IMG/VR virus record: IMGVR_UViG_3300032246_001121
Location: 1 to 32,491 of that record
Strand: one strand, 5' to 3'
DNA from: a virus
DNA: 32,491 bases
Below are positions 11,561-17,889 of the stretch, one piece after another. Position 1 is the stretch's first letter. Every line of letters starts with the position of its first letter. The translations under genes and the position numbers were made by a program. A model generated the notes under the pieces. It was not told the origin of the DNA, searched no databases, and saw only the letters and a program-made list of their open reading frames with translations.

Positions 11561-12377
11561 TCATGTAGTGATGTTCAGCGGTGGGATTGGCTCATGGGCG
11601 GCGGCTAAACGAGTGGCTGAAAAGCATGGAACTGAGAATCTTTATTTGCTGTTTACGGATGTTAAAGGCAACAACGAATCCCCTCATGTCGGCGAGGATG
11701 AGGATACTTACCGATTTATAAATGATGCTGTTGCTAACATTGGTGGCACTTACATTTATTTGAATACAGGGAAAGATATCTGGGATGTATTCAAACAGAA
11801 AAAGTTTTTAGGTAACTCACGCATTGCCTCATGCTCGCATGAGTTGAAACAAAAACCTGCTCGCGAATGGCTAGATGCGAACTGTGACCCAGCCGAAACA
11901 ATCGTTTATGTCGGAATTGATTGGACAGAAACTCATCGGATGCCATCAATCGTTCGTAACTATTTGCCGTACCAAGCGCAAGCCCCACTAACCGAGCCTC
12001 CGTATCTGAGCAAGCAACAACTAATTGATTGGGCTAAGTCTGAGGGATTAGAATCGCCACGGCTGTACGGATTGGGATTCCCTCATAACAACTGTGGCGG
12101 TGGATGTGTTCGTGCTGGACAAGGCCAATTCAAAAAACTACTTGCGCTTATGCCAGAGCGGTACGCGGAGTGGGAAAAACAGGAACAAAAAATGCGCGAC
12201 CTGCTAGGCAGAGATGTAGCAATTTTACGCAGGACAATTAATGGTGAGAAAAAACCTTTGACACTTGTTCAGTTGCGTAAAGAATTGACAGAGCAACCTA
12301 GCCTGATTGACGATTTTGATTTAGGTGGATGCGGATGTTTTGTGGACTATGAGGATACTGATGAGTCAGCATCGTAA
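11553..12377 (+). CDS. PAPS-reductase-like PP-loop ATPase with Cys cluster
   Basis: The 274-aa protein starts with a beta strand and the PP-loop SGGIGS (residues 9-14), which binds ATP pyrophosphate in adenine-nucleotide alpha-hydrolases. A second signature HRMPSIVRNYLPY follows at about 128-140. Five Cys (C94, C181, C185, C260, C262; NNCGGGCVRAG and GGCGCF) are placed as if to bind a metal or Fe-S cluster. The family is usually called phosphoadenosine phosphosulfate reductase in phages, but the real substrate is unknown; roles in sulfur assimilation, nucleotide thiolation or DNA modification are all possible. It shares an operon with DNA enzymes, which favours a nucleic-acid role. Confidence 0.78.
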   Translation: MSNHVVMFSGGIGSWAAAKRVAEKHGTENLYLLFTDVKGNNESPHVGEDEDTYRFINDAVANIGGTYIYLNTGKDIWDVFKQKKFLGNSRIASCSHELKQKPAREWLDANCDPAETIVYVGIDWTETHRMPSIVRNYLPYQAQAPLTEPPYLSKQQLIDWAKSEGLESPRLYGLGFPHNNCGGGCVRAGQGQFKKLLALMPERYAEWEKQEQKMRDLLGRDVAILRRTINGEKKPLTLVQLRKELTEQPSLIDDFDLGGCGCFVDYEDTDESAS

Positions 12378-12717
12378 GCATCGTGGCTACGCCAGCCAAC
12401 GAATCGTAGCCGACTACCTCAAAGCCCACGGATTCCCTTACGCCGAATCAACAGGTGCAGGTCGGCAAGGCTCAGACATTACAGGTACGCCGTGTCTAGA
12501 TTGGGAAATCAAAGCGCGAACAAACTTTGACCCATCAGGAACAATCAAACAACTCGCGGCTCGTAGTAAAGATGGAACGCTCGGACTGGCCGTACTAAGA
12601 CTCAACGGACAAGGTGAAGCAAGCGTGGAACAATGGATAGGGATGCTACCGCTATCCGTGCTGGTACAACTTTTGAATGAGGCAGGTTATGGCGATAACT
12701 CCACGACTGCTAACTAG
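12361..12717 (+). CDS. Hjc-like Holliday-junction resolvase / PD-(D/E)XK nuclease
   Basis: From ATG at 12361 the product has 118 aa: RGYASQRIVADYLKAHGFPY, then the catalytic strands GAGRQGSDITGTPCLDWEIK. D39, E49 and K51 form the D-(X)n-E-X-K motif of archaeal-type Holliday-junction resolvases and related nucleases; the helix QLAARSKD after it fits the usual fourth motif. It would cut branched DNA made during recombination or replication before packaging. The earlier in-frame start at 12325 is rejected because it adds unrelated residues deep inside the PP-loop gene. The gene overlaps its upstream neighbour by 17 bases. Confidence 0.75.
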   Translation: MSQHRKHRGYASQRIVADYLKAHGFPYAESTGAGRQGSDITGTPCLDWEIKARTNFDPSGTIKQLAARSKDGTLGLAVLRLNGQGEASVEQWIGMLPLSVLVQLLNEAGYGDNSTTAN

Positions 12718-13189
12718 CGAGTGTGCCGCTCACTATCCGCGACTCTGGAACTTAATTGAATCCTCAAGTAACAATCGTGATGTACGCAAATATCCAATCC
12801 TGTTAGACATGATTAACTTTTGCCAAGAGTTTGAAAATTGGCTCGTAGTCACAACCGACCACATGGCTTTAGTGCTAAAAGAGGATGCCCCTAATCACGC
12901 CGTAGACCATCCCTACGGGGCTAATCCAATCATTGAGTTACGGTTAGATTGGTTCGCAGATAACATCGGCAGGTTTCTTTTACTGCAAGAGGAAATCGCT
13001 ACACAAATGTTATGGGATTTAGCCGACTGGCATGAATCAATTTTGATACGAACAGCCCCAGCCGTGCTACCTAAACACAACGCTAAGCGAAAGTGTCCTG
13101 AGTGTTCACAACATTCCGTCATGCAATACAGCAATGATTTTTTTTGCGTAAATCGCGAGTGTCAAAACTCGTGGAGCAAGGATGAATAA
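12689..13189 (+). CDS. Helical protein with C-terminal zinc ribbon
   Basis: From ATG at 12689 (GAGG seven bases upstream) the product has 166 aa. The body is helical with many Trp/Leu (FEQ-like segment FCQEFENWLVVTT, then QMLWDLADWHES), and the C-terminus holds a zinc ribbon: KRKCPECSQHSVMQY then FFCVNRECQNSW (CPEC ... CVNREC). The ATG at 12677 would lack a ribosome-binding site. Such proteins accompany replication genes in actinophages; function unknown. The stop overlaps the HNH gene start by eight bases. Confidence 0.62.
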   Translation: MAITPRLLTSECAAHYPRLWNLIESSSNNRDVRKYPILLDMINFCQEFENWLVVTTDHMALVLKEDAPNHAVDHPYGANPIIELRLDWFADNIGRFLLLQEEIATQMLWDLADWHESILIRTAPAVLPKHNAKRKCPECSQHSVMQYSNDFFCVNRECQNSWSKDE

Positions 13190-13538
13190 AGAATTACGGT
13201 TGCAATTATGGTGGAGGTCAGAGGGCTACTGCGAAAAATGTGGAACAGGTTTGAATCAAAAAGCGTTCGCCGCACATCACCGAAAACTACGCTCACAAGG
13301 CGGCCAAGACGAGATAACAAACCTTGTAGCCCTATGCCACAACTGCCACAATCTAGGCACAAAATCTATCCACCTAAATCCTGCCATGTCATACAAAACA
13401 GGCTGGATGGTACACAACTGGCAAAACCCAGCCGATGTATTGATTTGCACGGATGAGGGTTTGATTGTAGGTTTGAATCACGATGGAACGAAAACAAACT
13501 ACAAGGAGCAATTAACATGGCTGGAGAACCAACCGTAA
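13182..13538 (+). CDS. HNH endonuclease
   Basis: The 118-aa protein shows a compact HNH core: GYCEKCG (C17, C20), AAHHRKLRSQGG (H32/H33), NLVALCHNCHN (N47, C52, C55, H56). The two CxxC pairs bind structural zinc and the His-Asn-His residues form the nicking centre. The rest (KSIHLNPAMSYKTGWMVHNW) fits the C-terminal part of free-standing phage HNH proteins that start R-x-E-G-x-C. It is embedded in the replication/recombination operon and overlaps both neighbours, so it looks like a working phage gene rather than an inserted homing nuclease. It may assist DNA processing or packaging. Confidence 0.83.
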   Translation: MNKELRLQLWWRSEGYCEKCGTGLNQKAFAAHHRKLRSQGGQDEITNLVALCHNCHNLGTKSIHLNPAMSYKTGWMVHNWQNPADVLICTDEGLIVGLNHDGTKTNYKEQLTWLENQP

Positions 13539-13873
13539 CATTCACAGGTCGTTTAGGTAATGACCCCGAAATCAATTTCACACAGACAGGCAGAGCAGTA
13601 GCGAACCTATCCGTGGCCGTCACACCAACAACAAAAGACGGTGACAAGTGGATTGATAAAGACACAATCTGGTTTCGCGTATCGCTATGGCGTAACGCTG
13701 AGGCCGCGGTAAACGAATTCGTTAAAGGTGACCTCGTAACGGTTGCTGGCAAATTTGCGTACACAACCTACACAACAAAAGAGGGCGCAACTAAAACCGC
13801 TCTAGAGATTGATGCAGACTATGTAGGTCTAATCCCAACTGAGAAGAAAACAAAAGAGGATGTACCGTGGTAA
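13517..13873 (+). CDS. ssb: Single-stranded DNA-binding protein
   Basis: The 118-aa protein is an OB-fold SSB: VTFTGRLGNDPEINFTQTGR at the start, AVANLSVAVTPTT, IWFRVSLWRNAEAAVNEFVK and GDLVTVAGKF. It ends EDVPW, the acidic-hydrophobic tip by which bacterial SSBs recruit partner proteins (normally DDIPF). With only about 16 residues between OB fold and tip, the linker is very short. It protects single strands in replication and in the Rad52-type annealing pathway. The gene starts inside the end of the HNH gene, and AAGGAG precedes it. Confidence 0.9.
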   Translation: MAGEPTVTFTGRLGNDPEINFTQTGRAVANLSVAVTPTTKDGDKWIDKDTIWFRVSLWRNAEAAVNEFVKGDLVTVAGKFAYTTYTTKEGATKTALEIDADYVGLIPTEKKTKEDVPW

Positions 13874-14070
13874 CCCGTGCAGAAATTGTAAACAAAATTG
13901 TTAGCAACGCATACTTATCAACGATTGTAGCCAACACTCTTAGCAATCACATTGCCGATGAGTTAAACGCTTTCGCCGATGCACTCATAGAATCGGGTGA
14001 CGAATTCTCGCAGGTCGCTGGAATCCGTAGAGCCGCAAAAATAGTCCAAATGAAACAGGAGCAAGACTGA
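13867..14070 (+). CDS. Small helical protein
   Basis: The 67-aa product starts at GTG 13867 inside the SSB end and is all-helical: VTRAEIVNKIVSNAYLST, then HIADELNAFADALIESGD and GIRRAAKIVQMKQEQD. Its stop overlaps the following ATG by one base, with AGGAG just before, so it belongs to the operon. No family recognised. Size and all-helical build are compatible with a small adaptor or regulator. Confidence 0.58.
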   Translation: MVTRAEIVNKIVSNAYLSTIVANTLSNHIADELNAFADALIESGDEFSQVAGIRRAAKIVQMKQEQD

Positions 14071-14300
14071 TGGAAAACAATGTAATCCCTTTAACCGTAG
14101 ATAACTCTTTTGGTCGTGCAGACTTCCAACCTGAGTATGAGGAATCAAAGAAACGCACATACACAGATAACACAAGTTTGAAAGCAAACGGAATAGATGT
14201 ACCAACATTCCGCACATGGGCTAACGAAAACGGAATCGCAATCCCCAGCCGTGGCCGTATCCCTGTAACAATCGTTCAACAGTATTTGAGCGAACACTAA
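14070..14300 (+). CDS. Lsr2-type DNA-binding protein
   Basis: The 76-aa protein has a short N-terminal part and, from about residue 42, the pattern DVPTFRTWANENGIAIPSRG followed by RIPVTIVQQYLSEH. This matches the C-terminal domain of Lsr2, the actinobacterial H-NS-like nucleoid protein: W50 in the first helix and the RGR (61-63) loop that enters the minor groove of AT-rich DNA. The Lsr2 N-terminal dimerisation domain is absent, so the protein could compete with host Lsr2 or anchor other proteins to AT-rich phage promoters. Both ideas are inference. It is the last gene before two hairpins. Confidence 0.78.
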   Translation: MENNVIPLTVDNSFGRADFQPEYEESKKRTYTDNTSLKANGIDVPTFRTWANENGIAIPSRGRIPVTIVQQYLSEH

Positions 14301-14302
14301 TC

Positions 14303-14345
14303 TTGAGTGAGGTTGTTCTTATTCCTTTCTAACAATCTCACTCAA
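14303..14345 (+). terminator. Long hairpin 1 of a tandem pair
   Basis: TTGAGTGAGGTTGTT pairs with AACAATCTCACTCAA (15 bp, one G-A mismatch) around a pyrimidine-rich 13-nt loop. It directly follows the Lsr2-like gene. There is no clear U-run, but the length suggests termination or a transcript-processing signal. Confidence 0.6.
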
Positions 14346-14348
14346 TCC

Positions 14349-14390
14349 GAGTAGGGCTAATGTTTTCTGTCCGTTCCGTTAGCCCTACTC
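14349..14390 (+). terminator. Long hairpin 2 of a tandem pair
   Basis: GAGTAGGGCTAA pairs perfectly with TTAGCCCTACTC (12 bp) around an 18-nt U/C-rich loop, three bases after hairpin 1. The next gene has AAGGAG seven bases after the stem, so the hairpin would sit in its leader. Confidence 0.6.
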
Positions 14391-14406
14391 AACCCTAAGG
14401 AGCATG

Positions 14407-14592
14407 ATGAGCGAATACATTTCAACAACAAAAACATCAACGAACCACCCAACATACGAACAGTTGGAATCAATCGTTAAAGCATTAGACGAGTATGCAG
14501 ACCGACTTAATGAGCAACCAACAGCGCAAGCAACGGCACACATCATCGCTAACGCAATCAAAAAGAAAATTCAATGCGGCCTATCAGAATGA
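14407..14592 (+). CDS. Small helical early protein
   Basis: The 61-aa product starts MSEYISTTKTSTNHPTYEQL and continues with two helices (ESIVKALDEYADRLNEQ and AHIIANAIKKKIQ). ATG at 14407 is chosen over 14404 because AAGGAG ends four bases before it. The stop overlaps the following 22-codon gene as ATGA. No family recognised. Confidence 0.55.
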   Translation: MSEYISTTKTSTNHPTYEQLESIVKALDEYADRLNEQPTAQATAHIIANAIKKKIQCGLSE

Positions 14593-14657
14593 AACCAACT
14601 TTTGTTTTCTCGCTCGCATCATTCATAGCGTTAATCGTCTGGGTCAATCGTGATTAA
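14589..14657 (+). CDS. 22-aa membrane microprotein
   Basis: ATG at 14589 overlaps the previous stop (ATGA). The product is MKPTFVFSLASFIALIVWVN then RD: a single hydrophobic helix with one Lys at the start and a charged end. The stop overlaps the GTG of the next small ORF (GTGATTAA). Coupling at both ends supports translation; function unknown. Confidence 0.45.
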   Translation: MKPTFVFSLASFIALIVWVNRD

Positions 14658-14796
14658 CTGGTATGAGTGTTTACATTGCCAGCATCAAAACGAATGGAAT
14701 GCACTCATGAAACATTTACGGGATGAACACAACACAAAACTGATTAGAGCGTATGCAGATTTCAAACCAATCACACGACCAACAATTTACAGTTGA
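14650..14796 (+). CDS. 48-aa C2H2 zinc-finger protein
   Basis: GTG at 14650 begins a product reading MINWYECLHCQHQNEWNALM, then KHLRDEHNTKLIR. C7, C10, H22 and H27 give C-x2-C-x11-H-x4-H, a classical C2H2 zinc-finger spacing with a hydrophobic core (W14-L18-L23 region). The start overlaps the previous stop. Its end overlaps the next annotated frame by 44 bases, which is unusual and makes one of the two extents doubtful; the zinc pattern makes this ORF the better supported one. Confidence 0.5.
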   Translation: MINWYECLHCQHQNEWNALMKHLRDEHNTKLIRAYADFKPITRPTIYS

Positions 14797-14959
14797 GAAA
14801 ATCTTTTGGCATTGCACACAATCAGAAATGATTGAACGCACTTGTAACTATTGCAACAGTAAAGGCTACACACGGCCAGACCTGAGCGGTGCTGGATTCT
14901 TTGAATTGCACAAAGATTGCAAACCTAAGACACGCCGAAAACGCGCCGAAAACCCTTGA
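14753..14959 (+). CDS. Small basic CxxC protein, start uncertain
   Basis: The frame opens at ATG 14753 (68 aa) but a later ATG at 14828 gives a 43-aa product, MIERTCNYCNSKGYTRPDLS followed by GAGFFELHKDCKPKTRRKRA. C31, C34 (of the long form), H and a later Cys could bind zinc (CNYC...H..C). The shorter form avoids the overlap with the C2H2 ORF and has a CACAAT box at leaderless distance, so it is the likelier start. The strongly basic C-terminus suggests nucleic-acid binding. Function unknown. Confidence 0.5.
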   Translation: MQISNQSHDQQFTVEKIFWHCTQSEMIERTCNYCNSKGYTRPDLSGAGFFELHKDCKPKTRRKRAENP

Positions 14960-15044
14960 AAACAAAGGGAAAAAAATAGTTGTGAAATAAGTTGCATCAA
15001 GATTCAAACTATGCGTATACTAGAACCACAAGCCCAGAGAGGGC
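14953..15044 (+). promoter_or_regulatory. Early promoter cassette, copy E (rightward)
   Basis: Dyad CCCTTGAAAACAAAGGG (14953-14969), A-tract directly after it, -35 TTGCAT (14992-14997), 18-bp spacer, -10 TATACT (15016-15021), leader hairpin GCCC-AGAGA-GGGC (15032-15044), then AGAAAAGGAAAAAC and ATG 15067. The dyad overlaps the 3' end of the preceding small gene, as in copy A. Confidence 0.8.
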
Positions 15045-15066
15045 AGAACAGAAAAGGAAAAACAAA

Positions 15067-15423
15067 ATGAACGCAACAACCGAAGTAACAACAACCGAAT
15101 ACCTAAATGAAATCAAATTCCGTAACGCTGTAAAGCGCACACTAGGTTCAGTCATTGGCAAAAATTCTTATGACCGTAGCGGCTACACAGTAAACCCAAT
15201 CACTAGCGTTGATGGTGGATGGTTCACAGTTGGTTACATGACATACGGAACAATAGGCAAGATGAACGAGGAATCAGTTTTAAGATTCATGCAAACTCGC
15301 GAGAACATGATTTACAGTTTGATTGAGGCAGGATTTGAAACCAAGAAAATTGAAATCACTAAGACATGGGGCGGCGTTAAAGAAACTACACAGGTTCGTG
15401 TATGGCGCAAGGCCGCGAAGTAA
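15067..15423 (+). CDS. Early protein of unknown function
   Basis: From ATG at 15067 the product has 118 aa: MNATTEVTTTEYLNEIKFRN, VKRTLGSVIGKN, a strand pair around DRSGYTVNPITSVDGGWFTV and a helical middle (LRFMQTRENMIYSLIEAGF) with a basic last strand (TQVRVWRKAAK). The in-frame extension to 14992 would cross the promoter and hairpin and is rejected. First gene of the third rightward early unit. No family recognised. Confidence 0.6.
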   Translation: MNATTEVTTTEYLNEIKFRNAVKRTLGSVIGKNSYDRSGYTVNPITSVDGGWFTVGYMTYGTIGKMNEESVLRFMQTRENMIYSLIEAGFETKKIEITKTWGGVKETTQVRVWRKAAK

Positions 15424-15456
15424 ATAACAACGAGAACAGGAACAGGACAAAACAAA

Positions 15457-15807
15457 ATGAGCAAATACTTTTACAAAGCAGAATTCAAAGGCGTAACCTA
15501 CCTACGCTCAAGCAATGGCCGCTACTCAGTAGTGTTCCCAAAAACACGCTCACTACAAGAGGGCATCACAGTTACAGCAAGTAACGCCTCATGGTCATAC
15601 ACCGAGTTTGTTGAAGAAACAATCGCGAAAGAAAAATACCGCATAGTGTTAGCCGCTCAGGAAATCACCGAAAAAGAATTTCGCGCTCTATCCAAAATTG
15701 GTCGCGCTCAGGTGAACGAAAAGATTGCTAAAGACCGTGCAGAATTTGATAAGGCTTTGGCCGAGGCTTTGGCTGAACTAAAAACAGAAAAGGAAAAAGG
15801 TGCGTAA
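15457..15807 (+). CDS. Early protein with charged helical C-terminus
   Basis: The 116-aa product begins MSKYFYKAEFKGVTYLRSSN and continues RYSVVFPKTRSLQEGITVTA, i.e. a small beta domain (about 1-55), then a long charged helix (about 60-112, including RAEFDKALAEALAELKTEKE). It ends KGA in a GGTGCGTAACC junction before the next ATG. The beta part is of the same style as other tiny early proteins here. Function unknown. Confidence 0.6.
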   Translation: MSKYFYKAEFKGVTYLRSSNGRYSVVFPKTRSLQEGITVTASNASWSYTEFVEETIAKEKYRIVLAAQEITEKEFRALSKIGRAQVNEKIAKDRAEFDKALAEALAELKTEKEKGA

Positions 15808-15809
15808 CC

Positions 15810-16016
15810 ATGAACACAACATCACTTAAAGGCACAGACAAAAAGATTTACTTCAAGACTCGTCAATCAGCAATCAACGCCGCGGAAAACCTAAATTACG
15901 ATTACGGTTCAGGCACTTGGATTTTCAATTTTGATTCAAATAAATCTAAATGGTTTATCCAAATGAACATCTATGCAATGGCCGAACTCAGGCAAGCAAA
16001 AGAGGCAGGTGCGTAA
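15810..16016 (+). CDS. Small early protein, family 2 paralogue
   Basis: The 68-aa product reads KIYFKTRQSAINAAENLNYD, then GTWIFNFDSNKSKWFIQMN and a short helical end with EAGA. The order strand - TRQSAINAAENL helix - WIF strand - turn - KWFI strand parallels the product of the leftward gene at 5320. Last gene of the unit, ending in the same GGTGCGTAACCAT sequence seen at gene junctions, but here followed by C instead of G, so no gene starts. A terminator follows. Confidence 0.62.
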   Translation: MNTTSLKGTDKKIYFKTRQSAINAAENLNYDYGSGTWIFNFDSNKSKWFIQMNIYAMAELRQAKEAGA

Positions 16017-16034
16017 CCATCCAACAACAAAACA

Positions 16035-16066
16035 AACAGCCCTCATCAGAAACGGTGGGGGCTGTT
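16035..16066 (+). terminator. Terminator between early and late regions
   Basis: AACAGCCCTCA pairs with TGGGGGCTGTT (11 bp, one T-G pair) around TCAGAAACGG, followed by CCCTTGCCC rather than a clean U-run. It separates the last early unit from the terminase operon. Confidence 0.7.
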
Positions 16067-16099
16067 CCCTTGCCCAAAACAAACGACAACCAACTACGC

Positions 16100-16105
16100 T
16101 AAAAT
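16100..16105 (+). promoter_or_regulatory. Candidate late promoter -10, leaderless terminase mRNA
   Basis: TAAAAT within GCTAAAATA lies seven bases before the terminase small-subunit ATG at 16113, with no Shine-Dalgarno sequence. The same GC[TG]AAAATA core at the same distance precedes the gene at 23526 and also occurs before 20527. Confidence 0.55.
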
Positions 16106-16112
16106 AGCAACC

Positions 16113-16604
16113 ATGACCAATAGTAAACTCCCACAAGGGAAACCAACACGAGCCAACAAAGTAGAAATGCTACGCCGTGAACAAAAGGTTATGGAACTAC
16201 GAGCGCAAGGCTGGACATGGCAACGCATCGCAGACGAAACAGGATACGCCTCACCATCCGCGGCCAAGACCGCTTTTGATAACGCCATCAAACGAACCAT
16301 GCAACCAATCGCTGATGAGGTACGCACACTAGAACTAGAACGCTTAGACAGATTCCTGAGTTACCTGTGGCCTAAGATTGAAGAGGGTGACCCTACCGCC
16401 ATAGACAAAGGGTTAAAGATTATGGACAGGCGAGCCAAGTATCTCGGACTAGATGCACCAATCAAACAAGAGGTTGAAGTAACGAACTATGACGGGGGAA
16501 CAGAAGTTGATAGAGAACTCCAACGGCTTATCGCATTACTGGAAACAGGCAATAGCAAGACGAGCGAGATGGCTGACACAACAAGCGAGAACGAATCAGA
16601 TTGA
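16113..16604 (+). CDS. Terminase small subunit
   Basis: The 163-aa protein has an N-terminal helix-turn-helix-like region (about 20-60): REQKVMELRAQGWTWQRIAD then ETGYASPSAAKTAFDNAIKR, a pattern found in phage small terminases that recognise the packaging site. Residues 60-125 are helical (ERLDRFLSYLWPKIEEGDPT, DKGLKIMDRRAKYLGLDAP), as in the oligomerisation core, and the C-terminus is acidic. The IMxRRAKYLGLDAP motif is a frequent signature in this family. It overlaps the large subunit by 116 bases, and the start appears leaderless. Confidence 0.8.
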   Translation: MTNSKLPQGKPTRANKVEMLRREQKVMELRAQGWTWQRIADETGYASPSAAKTAFDNAIKRTMQPIADEVRTLELERLDRFLSYLWPKIEEGDPTAIDKGLKIMDRRAKYLGLDAPIKQEVEVTNYDGGTEVDRELQRLIALLETGNSKTSEMADTTSENESD

Positions 16605-17889
16605 GCCTGAGGGTAACTGGAATATTTGGTTAATCCTGTCGGGTCGTGGCTGGGGCAAAACTCGTACAGGTGCAGAGTGGTTAGCGTGGCAAGCAATCCA
16701 CCATCCCAAAACTCGTTACGCAATCCTGACCCCTACATTCGCTGACGCTCGCGATACTTGTGTTGAGGGTGACTCAGGTCTGCTCAAAGTTTTACGAGAG
16801 TACGGTGCGTTGCGTGAACCTAACGGATGGAATCGTAGTATCGGTGAAATCGTTTTAGCCAACGGCTCACGCATCAAACTATTCTCAGGCGATGTACCAG
16901 ACCGACTCCGCGGCCAACAGTTTCACGGAGCATGGATAGACGAGTTAGCGGCGTTCCAATACCCCGATGCCTATGACCAACTGCAATTCGGTTTACGCCT
17001 CGGAGCGCACCCACAAACAATCATTACAACCACACCTAGACCGAAACCCCTAATCAGGAATCTGTTACAGCGCGTTGATGGAACAGTCACAGTTGTACGC
17101 GGCTCAACCTTTGAGAACGCCGCCAACCTCGCACCTGCCGCGCTCGCAGAACTACAAGCACGATACGCAAACACACGACTCGGTAAACAAGAATTGTACG
17201 GTGAACTGCTAGAGGACATTGAGGGCGCACTATTCAAACAATCAAACATTGATGAGCATCGTGTAGCCAACGCACCACACGGCCTACAACGAGTCGTAGT
17301 AGCCATTGACCCAGCCGTAACCAACACAGCCGATTCAGATGAAACAGGAATCGTAGTAGCAGGAAAGAATCAAACAGGTGAAGCGTATGTGATAGCGGAC
17401 TACACAACTAAAGCCTCACCAATGCAATGGGCGCAACGAGCAATAGACGCATACCGTGAACATCGTGCAGATGCAATCGTGGCTGAAGTAAACAACGGCG
17501 GCGATATGATACCCACACTAATCAAACAAATAGATTCATCAATCAATGTGAAAACAGTTAGAGCAACAAGAGGTAAAGCCCTACGCGCTGAACCAATCGC
17601 ATCATTCTACGAACAAGGCCGCGTACATCATGTAGGCGAATTAGAAAAACTAGAAACCCAAATGTGTATCTGGACTCCCGAAGACCCTAAGTCACCTGAC
17701 CGTTTGGATGCGCTCGTATGGGCATTGACCGACCTACTAGAGGGAAGCAACTTGCAAGGGTACTTGAATAACCTTGCTGTGTTCTGTCAGAATTGTTATC
17801 TACCAATGCCGAAAAGTTATAGCGCGTGTAGCGGTTGCGGAACATCACTAACCGAGAGTGATGAACCCTCGCACATACTAGGAGTATAA
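16489..17889 (+). CDS. Terminase large subunit with C-terminal zinc ribbon
   Basis: The 466-aa packaging motor has Walker A SGRGWGKT (51-58), Walker B GAWIDE (D151, E152), the coupling motif TTTPRP (180-185), and the RNase H-like nuclease with D274 (VAIDPAV), E333 (VAEVNNGG) and D404/D407 (PDRLDALVWAL). After the nuclease, residues 433-450 form a C-x2-C-x10-C-x2-C zinc ribbon (FCQNCYLP...ACSGCG), an uncommon addition. The N-terminal helix WKQAIARRARWLTQQ and QIEPEGNWNIW fit the family, so ATG 16489 is plausible although it overlaps the small subunit by 116 bases in another frame; TTG 16507 is an alternative. Confidence 0.92.
   Translation: MTGEQKLIENSNGLSHYWKQAIARRARWLTQQARTNQIEPEGNWNIWLILSGRGWGKTRTGAEWLAWQAIHHPKTRYAILTPTFADARDTCVEGDSGLLKVLREYGALREPNGWNRSIGEIVLANGSRIKLFSGDVPDRLRGQQFHGAWIDELAAFQYPDAYDQLQFGLRLGAHPQTIITTTPRPKPLIRNLLQRVDGTVTVVRGSTFENAANLAPAALAELQARYANTRLGKQELYGELLEDIEGALFKQSNIDEHRVANAPHGLQRVVVAIDPAVTNTADSDETGIVVAGKNQTGEAYVIADYTTKASPMQWAQRAIDAYREHRADAIVAEVNNGGDMIPTLIKQIDSSINVKTVRATRGKALRAEPIASFYEQGRVHHVGELEKLETQMCIWTPEDPKSPDRLDALVWALTDLLEGSNLQGYLNNLAVFCQNCYLPMPKSYSACSGCGTSLTESDEPSHILGV

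Noticed and set aside
12325-12360. Upstream extension of the resolvase-like nuclease
   Set aside because: The added residues lie within the Cys-rich end of the PP-loop gene; the family starts near RGYASQR after ATG 12361.
13182-13538. HNH gene as an inserted homing endonuclease or intron
   Set aside because: It overlaps both neighbours by normal operon-style overlaps and does not interrupt any gene; no intron-like flanks are visible.
14992-15066. Upstream extension of the 15067 gene
   Set aside because: It would translate the promoter and the leader hairpin; a good ribosome-binding site precedes ATG 15067.
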